Below the pieces are notes generated by a model. The model was not told the origin of the DNA and did not search any database. It worked only from the letters and a program-made list of their open reading frames with translations. A program made the translations under genes and the position numbers. 5,903 nt of DNA, from positions 1 through 5,903 of the forward strand of contig JAPOZE010000366.1 in NCBI GenBank assembly GCA_026706225.1, in the 5' to 3' direction. The stretch comes from Acidobacteriota bacterium. GTDB taxonomy: Bacteria > Acidobacteriota > Terriglobia > Versatilivoradales > Versatilivoraceae. Of this stretch, positions 1 through 5,706 are shown in pieces. Every line of letters begins with the position of its first letter. Within the stretch, counting starts at the first letter, position 1.

Positions 1-1921
1 GGCGAAAGTCGTCCACCGGGTCGACGATCCCGCGCCCGAAGAAGTAGCTCCAGAATCGGTTCGCGACGGCCTCCTCGAAGAGAAACTCCTCCGATGAGGT
101 GAACCAGTCGGCCAGCCGCGGCCGAGGGTCTTTCCTTTCCTCGACCGGCAGAGGCCGGCCATCGGGATAAACGGCCTCCACTTCCTGCCTGGTGCGGGGA
201 TGAAGCAGCCGGCCGTCGGCCCCGAACTCCTCGTGCCCGATGGGGTCGTCCACGGCCGCCATGGTGGTCCAGAAATAGGTCAGGTTCTTGAAGAACCCCG
301 TCAGGCCCCAGAACTGATCCTGGGTCCAGGAGTCGAAGGGATGGTCGTGACACTGGGCGCAGTCCAGCCGCCGGCCCAGGAACACCCGGGCCTGCTCGGT
401 CATGACGTCCTGGGGGAGACGAATCTCGTCTGCTCCCCAGAGATGGCGAGTGGGGCCGTCGTACCCCTGGCCGGCCATGCGCTCCCGGGCCACCTGGTCG
501 AAGGGCTTGTTGCGGGCAATCGAGTCCCGGATCCACTCCCAGTAGAGCTTGACTTTATCCCGGCCGCCTTGTTCGTGAGAGACCCGGAACAGATCGGCCA
601 GGCGAAAGGTCCAGTAGTCGATGAATTCGGGGGAATTCAGCAGGTTGAGGATCAGGCGGTCCCGCTTGTCCGGATCGCGGCTTTCCAGAAACTCCCGGAC
701 CCGCCGGGGCGGGGGCAGGGTTCCGGTCAGATCCAGGCAGACCCGCCTCAGGAACTCCTGGTCGCTGGAGCGTCCCGAGGGAACGATGCTGAGGCGGCGC
801 AGCTTTTGCCGGACCTCTTCGTCGATGAAGTTCCGGGGGCGCCCCCGGGGAAATTCGGTCAGGATCCTGCTGACCACCCCCAGGGAGACGCGGGTCGCCC
901 GGCGGGGCGCCTGCACCAGGACGGTGGCCTCGCCCGGCTTCCGGGCCCGGATCAGGCCGTTTTCGTCCACCTCGACCACCTCTTCCGCGGTGGGTTGGTA
1001 ACGCACCCGGCGGGTGAAATCCTCTCGGCTGCCGTCGGAAAGCCAGGCGGTGACCACCAGTTGCTGGCTCAGCCCCGGCTCCAGCACGATTTGACGAGGG
1101 ATGACTTCCAGGCGGACAATCTCGGGGGCGCCGTTCCCGTAGGGCGCCCCCTGGCCGATCCATTGCAGCAGGGCTCGATAGTCGGGACCGTCCGGTTCCA
1201 GCCGCCGGCCGCCTCCGTGGGGCACCTGCAGGGTTGGTTTCAACAAGAGCAGGCTCTCCTCGGCCGCCTCCGGCGAAATTCGGGGAGTCTCGGGCCCGGC
1301 CGCCTCCTCGCTGTAAATCTGGAAGGTCCCGCCCCGCACGATCCAGCGGTGGTCCTCCCGCGGATTGCCGGACTGGCTGGAGAGCTTGAACCCGCCGCGG
1401 CCCTTGACGCTGCCGTGGCAGTGGCTGTCGTTGCAGCCTTGCCGGGTGAAGATTCCCTCCAGGTCCAGGGCGAAGCTGGGAGCGCGGGTCCTGGCCGAGG
1501 CCTGGACGTTGATGGTGCTCTCCGCCGAGAGGCCGCTGAATTCGGCGGTCAACCGAGCCTCGCCGCCGGCCAGGGCAACCACCTGCCCCCGGCCATCCAG
1601 GCGGCCCAGCCGGGGATCCGACAGGGAAAAGCGAGCCTGCCTGGAGAGGTCCCGCTCCACCCCGTCGCTATATGTGCCGGTGAGCAGGAACTGCTGGGAG
1701 GCGCCCTTGCCTCGCAGGATGGCGGCCCGGGGTTGCAGGCTGAGGGATAGAAGCTTGGGGGCGGCCCCCTTTGAGGTGCCTCCTGGTGCCTGGGCGGTGT
1801 CGTTCGCGTCCTTTTCGGCATGGCCGGGCTGTGCAGCCGCCAGCACCAGCGCGAGAAAGGTCATCCGGAGGACCGGCCGGGCTGCGCGATGGTCTCGATT
1901 GTCGGGGCGGGAAGCATTCAT
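1..1921 (-). CDS. Exported DUF1549/DUF1553 planctomycete-type cytochrome protein with two Big2 Ig-like domains (3' end missing)
   Basis: Reading the minus strand from ATG 1921 gives 640 uninterrupted codons to the left edge, in frame throughout. Visible parts: an Arg-rich start and hydrophobic stretch (residues 18-35, TFLALVLAAA then GHA) like a signal peptide; a Big2-like Ig domain (about 55-141); a PSCyt1-type segment with GCNDSHCHG (C163, C168, H169, a CX4CH motif) ending in KPT...HGGGRR and LLQWIGQGAP (about 150-260); a second Big2-like domain (about 265-345); DUF1549 (about 363-565) with CAQCHDHPFD (C521, C524, H525); and the N-terminus of DUF1553 from about 600, with NRFWSYFFGRG and DPVDDF. 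Roughly 200 more residues would complete DUF1553. The family is predicted to bind c-type haem outside the cytoplasm; its reaction is unknown. No Shine-Dalgarno precedes ATG 1921; ATG 1864 (residue 20) is an alternative start but would lose the basic n-region. It is the third gene of the minus-strand unit. Confidence 0.93.
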   Translation of the reverse strand, partial: MNASRPDNRDHRAARPVLRMTFLALVLAAAQPGHAEKDANDTAQAPGGTSKGAAPKLLSLSLQPRAAILRGKGASQQFLLTGTYSDGVERDLSRQARFSLSDPRLGRLDGRGQVVALAGGEARLTAEFSGLSAESTINVQASARTRAPSFALDLEGIFTRQGCNDSHCHGSVKGRGGFKLSSQSGNPREDHRWIVRGGTFQIYSEEAAGPETPRISPEAAEESLLLLKPTLQVPHGGGRRLEPDGPDYRALLQWIGQGAPYGNGAPEIVRLEVIPRQIVLEPGLSQQLVVTAWLSDGSREDFTRRVRYQPTAEEVVEVDENGLIRARKPGEATVLVQAPRRATRVSLGVVSRILTEFPRGRPRNFIDEEVRQKLRRLSIVPSGRSSDQEFLRRVCLDLTGTLPPPRRVREFLESRDPDKRDRLILNLLNSPEFIDYWTFRLADLFRVSHEQGGRDKVKLYWEWIRDSIARNKPFDQVARERMAGQGYDGPTRHLWGADEIRLPQDVMTEQARVFLGRRLDCAQCHDHPFDSWTQDQFWGLTGFFKNLTYFWTTMAAVDDPIGHEEFGADGRLLHPRTRQEVEAVYPDGRPLPVEERKDPRPRLADWFTSSEEFLFEEAVANRFWSYFFGRGIVDPVDDFR

Positions 1922-1958
1922 CGAATTGTATCGCCAACGGACGGCCCAAAATCCGGCT

Positions 1959-1986
1959 GGCCGGCCCGGGATCCGGCGCCGGCGCC
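1959..1986. repeat. Palindrome-dense GC block between the PPC and cytochrome-like genes
   Basis: Within 28 bp lie GGCCGGCC (1959-1966), CCCGGG (1965-1970), GGATCC (1969-1974) and the 12-bp palindrome GGCGCCGGCGCC (1975-1986). It sits in the 82-bp gap between stop 2004 and start 1921 and could fold strongly in the transcript. It lacks a following T-run, and GC-rich sequence gives such palindromes easily. Confidence 0.35.
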
Positions 1987-2003
1987 TCAAGATGCGGGCC
2001 CGT

Positions 2004-3848
2004 TCAGGGCGAATTGGCGGCCGCCTGAGGGCGATTCCCTTTCAGCACCATCAGGTGCACCTTCCCCACGGGCAGAAGCGCCCCCATCTTCCCCGAAACC
2101 ACGGGGCGGGCCTGGATGCGAAGGATACGGGGCATGCGGGTGGCCGCAGCGTCTTCGGCGGCCACGATCATGACCGAGGTGGCGCCCTGTTGCGGCATAT
2201 AGCGTGCCTTGGGACCCTCATCCAGGTTGGGGGGGGCCTCCGGCTGATAGTCGGTGCCGGGAAGGGCCTGCACGCCCGGGGGAAGTCCTTCGACCTGAAG
2301 GAGGATCTGCCCGGCAAACCCTTCCTCCTGCCCGGTGGTGACGGTCAGCTTGCCGGCTTCTCCCGGAACCAGGTTGAGCCGGTCCTCCTGGACCTTGAGC
2401 TCCCCGGCATGGGGAATCTGGGGACGTACCAGCAGGCGGTAACGGAAGTCGGAAGCCCCGTTTCGCTGGGTGGTGTCGCGGACCCGCAAGGTGTAGGTCC
2501 CTCCCCGCAGGAAGGTATGGATCGTCTTGGGTTCGATGGTCTTGCTGTAGGAGAGGGCCTGGCGGACCACTCGCCGGTAGACGTTGCTCAGAACCACCTT
2601 CCCGGCTTGATCCACAACGGCCCACCGAGGGTTGAAGTCGGGCAGGCTCGCCTCGGGGGTCTCCATCTCGAAGCCGAGCTTCCGGCCGGGCTGGACCCGG
2701 AAGGAAACCAGCCTGTCCACGTCGCCGGGCCGGTCGATGGAACCCTCCACCAGGAAGGGGAGGGCCGCCACCGCGGTCGGGGCGCTATCGTCGTTGGGTT
2801 CCTGCTCCCGGATGATCGAGTAGGCGGTACTGGCGGAGCGGTTGGCTTTCTCGTGTGGGGATCTGCCGTTTTCGGCGGAGGCTCCTCCCACGCCGTTGCC
2901 GGGCTCCACCGCCCTGGACAGGATCCGCCGGATGTGATCCGGTCCGATGGGGCGGGAGAAGCTTCGTTCCCGCCAGGGTTCGGATCGGGAGCCGTTGGCG
3001 GTGATCTGGGGCCGTTGGGGGTCGGCCGGGCCGTTGGGCTCGACTCGGAGTTGATAGCTGAACTCGGGGCCGCCCAGGTTGTAGAAGGATCCCACCTCCA
3101 GCAGGTAGAGGCCGGGTTGCCCGCCCCGGGTTTCGATTCGGGGGTTTGGCCGGGGATTGGCCTTGGACTTGTCGTCATAGGCCAATCGATGGAGGCGGTC
3201 TTCCTCGAACCAGCTCCCCAGGGGCTGGTAGAGCGTCAGCACCGAGTCGAAGCCGCCCCTGTAGCCGGCACGCCCTCCCATAGCCGTTCCGGACGGGTTG
3301 GAGATCAGCTCGAACCGGAGGTGCTGGCCCTCGTCGGCCTGCACGGCGTAGAGGTCCCTCTCTCCGGGCCGGCTGATGACGCCGTTGATGGCGCAGGGAA
3401 AGTCGACCGCTTGGGCACTGGACGCCTGGTCCGAGGAGGGGTGTTTTTCGGATACCGATGGGAGGTCGTGAACCAGGAAACTCAGCGGCCCGGTAACGCC
3501 CTGGGGAGAGACAACCCGCAACTGGTAGCGGCCCGTGCCGGCCGATTGGTCGATCCGAAGTCCCAGGGTCAGAATCTGGGCTTTGGGCAATTCTTCCGAC
3601 GGGTCGACCGCACCTTCGGCCTCCAGTTCTTCGACGCGCTCGACAGTGGCGGTCACACCCTCCCGGTCGAACCGGACGGCATAGGCTTCCTGGAGGGACC
3701 GGCCCCGCAGGGTGGCCTCCAGCCGGGTCCCCTTTTTGCCGCCGAGAGGTGCAATGGAAAGGGCTTGCGGTTCCGCTCCCTCCGAAGTCACAGGGAGCAG
3801 CAAGGCCAGCACGGCCAGGATCCGCATTCGCCGGTTGAAGAGGATCAT
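2004..3848 (-). CDS. Secreted multidomain protein: TIG-like, two PPC-type modules, C-terminal Ig-like domain
   Basis: This 614-residue protein has a clear signal peptide (MILFNRRMRILAVLALLLP, cleavage near SEGA, about residue 25). Next come a TIG/IPT-like beta domain (about 26-128, PLGGKKGTRLEATLRG), a first PPC-like jelly-roll module (about 145-270, with ERDLYAVQADEGQHLRFE and a YLLEV/YQLRVEP strand pair), a polar, probably disordered linker (about 272-346), and a second PPC module (about 348-476) opening with the hallmark EQEPNDD and GSIDRPGDVDR. The end (about 484-603) is an Ig-like sandwich with NLVPGEAGKLTV and GLPPGV. No catalytic residues were recognised; such proteins are seen as extracytoplasmic binding or scaffold partners and are often encoded beside DUF1549/DUF1553 proteins. 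ATG 3848 was chosen over TTG 3872 because the signal peptide starts there; ATG 3827 is possible. The upstream SD is weak (GGAA). The stop lies 82 bp before the cytochrome-like gene. Confidence 0.9.
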   Translation of the reverse strand: MILFNRRMRILAVLALLLPVTSEGAEPQALSIAPLGGKKGTRLEATLRGRSLQEAYAVRFDREGVTATVERVEELEAEGAVDPSEELPKAQILTLGLRIDQSAGTGRYQLRVVSPQGVTGPLSFLVHDLPSVSEKHPSSDQASSAQAVDFPCAINGVISRPGERDLYAVQADEGQHLRFELISNPSGTAMGGRAGYRGGFDSVLTLYQPLGSWFEEDRLHRLAYDDKSKANPRPNPRIETRGGQPGLYLLEVGSFYNLGGPEFSYQLRVEPNGPADPQRPQITANGSRSEPWRERSFSRPIGPDHIRRILSRAVEPGNGVGGASAENGRSPHEKANRSASTAYSIIREQEPNDDSAPTAVAALPFLVEGSIDRPGDVDRLVSFRVQPGRKLGFEMETPEASLPDFNPRWAVVDQAGKVVLSNVYRRVVRQALSYSKTIEPKTIHTFLRGGTYTLRVRDTTQRNGASDFRYRLLVRPQIPHAGELKVQEDRLNLVPGEAGKLTVTTGQEEGFAGQILLQVEGLPPGVQALPGTDYQPEAPPNLDEGPKARYMPQQGATSVMIVAAEDAAATRMPRILRIQARPVVSGKMGALLPVGKVHLMVLKGNRPQAAANSP

Positions 3849-3851
3849 GTT

Positions 3852-3880
3852 TCCGGGACCGACAAGGCTCAATTCCCGGA
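3852..3880 (-). repeat. Inverted repeat just upstream of the PPC-protein start
   Basis: Minus strand TCCGGGA (3880-3874), a 15-nt loop, then TCCCGGA (3858-3852), a perfect 7-bp dyad ending 3 nt before ATG 3848. In mRNA it would sequester the only weak SD-like bases (GGA) and could temper translation of the second gene. No U-tract follows, so it is not a standard terminator. Confidence 0.45.
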
Positions 3881-3937
3881 TTCATTATGCCTCAAGCGGA
3901 TTCGGCGATCAAAGCGACAGGGATGGCGGTTAGCCGG

Positions 3938-4969
3938 TCACTTCAGGCTGGACAGCTCGGCCGTTTCAAAGTGAAGACGCTTTCCGACGCGCATGCTGGC
4001 CCCGCCCACCAGCAGTAGGCGGCCGTTGAACGGCAGCATGCGGTGAAAGAAGCGGTCGTCTGCGAGCCTGGCCGAAATGTGCCAGGCGTTGTTTTCCTCG
4101 TCCAGGACCTGGATATTGCCGTTGTAGGTGCTCACCAAAAGACGCCCTTCCACGTTGAAGGCCGAGGAACCGAAGCCCTCCATGCCCTTGCCGCGGTCGG
4201 CTTCGGCTTTGGGATCGATCAGGCTCGGCGCCTGGGACCACTGGCCTATGGCCGGGTCGTAGACATCGACCCGGGTGGTCGGCCCGCCCTTCTGTCGCAT
4301 TCCGCCGATGACGTACAGCTTGCCGTTCCGGTGTCCCAGGGAAACCGCCCGCCGCAGGAAAGGCGGCTCGGAAAGTGATTCCCAGACGATTCTCTCCCGG
4401 GAAAGATCGGTCACCCAGGCCGTCCGGTGCCACTCGGGATCTTCACCGCCCAGGCGCCAGCCACCGGCAACGTAAAGCTTGTCCCCGATCACAACGGCGT
4501 CATGAGAGGATCGGGGCTCCGGCAAGGACGGCAGCGACTCCCACTTTCCCGTTTCCGGATGGAAGCGGACGAAATCGGCTATCGAGCGCAAATCGTGGTC
4601 GTCGTCCTCTTCGTTGTGCGCCGTGAATCCACCCACCCGGTACAGCTTGCCGCCGTGGGCGACCATTGCCAGCCCTTGAAGCCGAGGACCTTTGGCGATC
4701 ACTTCCCAGGTCGAGTCCTTGCTGAGATTCAGGCGGCTGAGCTGGTTCGACTGACTCGTGTTGGAGTAGTGGTGCGGGCGCCCGAAATGTCCCCCGTAAA
4801 CGTACAGCCAATCGCCGATGACCGCAGCCCCGAAACTGGTGATTCCCCTGGGCAGGTCGGGATACTGAATGTCCTGTGTTGAGCGCACAGATTCGGTGCC
4901 GGACAGCTTGTGGCCGCCGGACGCCAGGACAACGCACAACATCAACCCCAACAAACGCAGCCTTCTCAT
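3938..4969 (-). CDS. Secreted kelch-repeat beta-propeller protein
   Basis: The 343-residue product begins with a signal-peptide-like stretch (MRRLRLLGLMLCVVLASGG; Cys12 is not in a convincing lipobox). The rest is kelch repeats: hydrophobic strands ending in a Gly-Gly doublet at about 59-60 (LYVYGG), 113-114 (RVGG), 169-170 (LYVAGG), 222-223 (LYVIGG) and 322-323 (LLVGG), each followed by a downstream Trp or Tyr (TWEV, GKWESLP, VWESLS, GQWSQAP, NAWH). A degenerate repeat without GG lies at about 266-290 (GRLLVSTYNGN). Together they fit a six-bladed propeller. No Tyr/Cys copper site of galactose oxidase was identified, so a binding role is more likely than an enzyme. Two ATGs lie in tandem (4975 and 4969); 4969 is preferred because GGAGGA sits 6 nt before it but directly abuts 4975. 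It is the promoter-proximal gene of the minus-strand unit, 89 bp ahead of the PPC-type gene. Confidence 0.92.
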   Translation of the reverse strand: MRRLRLLGLMLCVVLASGGHKLSGTESVRSTQDIQYPDLPRGITSFGAAVIGDWLYVYGGHFGRPHHYSNTSQSNQLSRLNLSKDSTWEVIAKGPRLQGLAMVAHGGKLYRVGGFTAHNEEDDDHDLRSIADFVRFHPETGKWESLPSLPEPRSSHDAVVIGDKLYVAGGWRLGGEDPEWHRTAWVTDLSRERIVWESLSEPPFLRRAVSLGHRNGKLYVIGGMRQKGGPTTRVDVYDPAIGQWSQAPSLIDPKAEADRGKGMEGFGSSAFNVEGRLLVSTYNGNIQVLDEENNAWHISARLADDRFFHRMLPFNGRLLLVGGASMRVGKRLHFETAELSSLK

Positions 4970-4975
4970 TCTCAT

Positions 4976-4981
4976 TCCTCC
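4976..4981 (-). promoter_or_regulatory. Shine-Dalgarno of the kelch gene (decides the start)
   Basis: On the minus strand GGAGGA is followed immediately by ATGAGAATG. Spacing is 0 nt to the first ATG (4975) and 6 nt to the second (4969), so the second is the better initiator. The difference is only two residues. Confidence 0.75.
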
Positions 4982-5025
4982 GCTGATCGAACAACCCGTG
5001 AAGCCGGTCCCCCTTTGGAAGCAGC

Positions 5026-5054
5026 ATTATAGTGAACATGAATATCATTTTCAA
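5026..5054 (-). promoter_or_regulatory. Sigma-70-type promoter of the kelch-PPC-cytochrome unit
   Basis: Minus strand: -35 TTGAAA (5054-5049), a 17-bp spacer (5048-5032), and a perfect -10 TATAAT (5031-5026). The -35 matches the consensus at five of six positions and the spacing is optimal. Transcription would start near 5018-5020, giving a leader of about 50 nt before ATG 4969. This is an AT-rich island in GC-rich surroundings, as expected for a promoter. The call rests on sequence match only. Confidence 0.78.
5033..5053 (-). promoter_or_regulatory. Fur-box-like operator overlapping the promoter
   Basis: The minus strand here reads TGAAAATGATATTCA followed by TGTTCA. Against the classical 21-bp Fur box (TGATAAT / GATAATC / ATTATCA) it matches at 17 of 21 positions. 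It holds both overlapping 7-1-7 units: TGAAAAT-G-ATATTCA (5053-5039), whose arms pair at 6 of 7 positions, and TGATATT-C-ATGTTCA (5047-5033). It covers the inner five bases of the -35 and nearly the whole spacer, a standard place for a repressor. A PerR, Zur or other Fur-family protein could be the binder, and AT-rich promoter sequence can mimic such boxes. No regulator gene is in the window. Confidence 0.5.
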
Positions 5055-5112
5055 CAATTAACTGGTCCGTCCTCCGGAGAAGGGGTCTGACGATGGGAAT
5101 CAGGGGATTCCG

Positions 5113-5147
5113 CAGCCAGTGTTCTTCGGGAAAGGGACTGCTGGCTG
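5113..5147 (+). repeat. Inverted repeat / potential hairpin in the NfeD leader
   Basis: CAGCCAG (5113-5119) and CTGGCTG (5141-5147) are perfect 7-bp complements separated by 21 nt. The loop itself contains TTC-TTCG-GGA, able to form a small UUCG-capped stem. With no U-run after it, this is more likely an mRNA leader structure or chance than a terminator. Confidence 0.4.
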
Positions 5148-5216
5148 GCCTCCGAGCGAGGGAAAGTGGTATGGTTTCCGCGTATCCTCTCAGTGCCGAA
5201 AGCGGCGAGTCAGCGT

Positions 5217-5220
5217 GAGG
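5217..5220 (+). promoter_or_regulatory. Shine-Dalgarno of the NfeD gene (decides the start)
   Basis: GAGG lies 6 nt upstream of ATG 5227. This supports 5227 over the in-frame GTG at 5119, whose extra 36 residues are basic and polar and unlike an NfeD N-terminus. Confidence 0.65.
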
Positions 5221-5226
5221 TTCGCG

Positions 5227-5706
5227 ATGGACGGTTGGGCAACGACCTGGTGGTTCTGGGTGCTGTTGGGGCTGGGGCTCCTGTTTCTGGAACTGGTCAC
5301 GCCTACAGGCTTCTACCTCCTGTTCTTCGGTGTGGCTGCCGTCCTGGTAGGCCTGCTGGCCGCCGTGGGTCTGGACGGGCCCGCCTGGTTGCAATGGCTG
5401 CTCTTCTCCCTGCTCTCCATCGGGAGCCTGCTGTTGCTGCGGGGGCGCCTGCAGGAAAAAATGAGACGGGTCGCTCCCGCTCATCCGGACAACGACCTGG
5501 TGGGCGGGACGGCCCAGGCTCTGGAAAACATCGCCGTGGACCGATATGGACAGGTCGAGCTGCGTGGGACTTCCTGGCGGGCCAAGAACGTGGGCTCGGA
5601 GCCTATCGCCCAGTCGGAGAACTGCCAGGTCGACCGGGTCGAGGGCGTGGTGTTATGGGTTCGCAAACCCTACTCTTTTGAACGGGTGAATGGAGGGAAA
5701 AGCTAA
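5227..5706 (+). CDS. Short NfeD-family membrane protein (YbbJ-like)
   Basis: This 159-residue protein has the layout of short NfeD proteins. It has three hydrophobic segments (about 8-24, 29-49 and 53-72) with the conserved LELVTPTGFYLLFFG turn after the first, a basic linker (RGRLQEKMRR), then a C-terminal OB-fold domain (about 88-148: DLVGGTAQALENI, GQVELRGTSWRAKN, VDRVEGVVLWVRK). It lacks the ClpP-class serine protease domain of long NfeD proteins. The OB domain is thought to contact a partner SPFH protein, and the next gene is one, overlapping by 1 nt (TAATG), so the two are co-translated. In E. coli the equivalent pair is YbbJ with QmcA. The likely role is membrane microdomain organisation or quality control of membrane proteins; the exact activity is unknown. 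Confidence 0.93.
   Translation: MDGWATTWWFWVLLGLGLLFLELVTPTGFYLLFFGVAAVLVGLLAAVGLDGPAWLQWLLFSLLSIGSLLLLRGRLQEKMRRVAPAHPDNDLVGGTAQALENIAVDRYGQVELRGTSWRAKNVGSEPIAQSENCQVDRVEGVVLWVRKPYSFERVNGGKS
5692..5697 (+). promoter_or_regulatory. Shine-Dalgarno of the SPFH gene
   Basis: GGAGGG inside the last codons of the NfeD gene lies 8 nt before ATG 5706. It supports that start and coupled translation across the TAATG overlap. Confidence 0.7.

Larger units (their letters stand above)
5060..5226 (+). other. Untranslated leader/upstream region of the NfeD-SPFH pair
   Basis: No convincing plus-strand sigma-70 promoter was found: TATGGT at 5170-5175 with an upstream TGG resembles an extended -10 but has no -35. 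The stretch holds several dyads: CTCCGGAG (5072-5079), GGAATC/GATTCC with a 4-nt loop (5096-5111), and CAGCCAG/CTGGCTG (5113-5119 with 5141-5147) around an inner C-TTCG-G loop. No T-tract follows, so none is a standard terminator. A 41-codon open frame (5093-5218) crosses these dyads. Confidence 0.4.

Noticed and set aside
200..1750. A 516-codon plus-strand open frame
   Set aside because: It is antisense to the DUF1549 cytochrome-like gene, whose frame gives CAQCHDHPFD and DPVDDF motifs; the plus-strand product has no such signal.
3849..3872. TTG 3872 as start of the PPC-type gene
   Set aside because: It adds eight residues before a good signal peptide and uses a rare start codon; ATG 3848 fits the signal peptide.
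3849..3937. Rho-independent terminator between the kelch and PPC-type genes
   Set aside because: The only dyad (3852-3880) has a 15-nt loop and no T-tract after it on the minus strand, so the genes are treated as one unit.
1365..3974. An 869-codon plus-strand open frame
   Set aside because: It lies antisense to the PPC-type gene and the 5' part of the cytochrome-like gene, which have recognisable domains and signal peptides. Its translation has no recognisable domain and low-complexity Gly/Pro/Arg composition, typical of antisense frames in GC-rich DNA.
3938..4969. Galactose oxidase enzyme annotation for the kelch protein
   Set aside because: Only the propeller is evident; no copper-binding Tyr/His/Cys set or flanking galactose oxidase domains were seen.
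5170..5175. TATGGT as a -10 box for the NfeD gene
   Set aside because: No -35-like hexamer at 16-18 bp upstream; an extended -10 is possible but the match is too weak to annotate.
5119..5226. N-terminal extension of the NfeD protein from GTG 5119
   Set aside because: The extra 36 residues are basic and polar and do not resemble NfeD N-termini; ATG 5227 has GAGG at 6-nt spacing.
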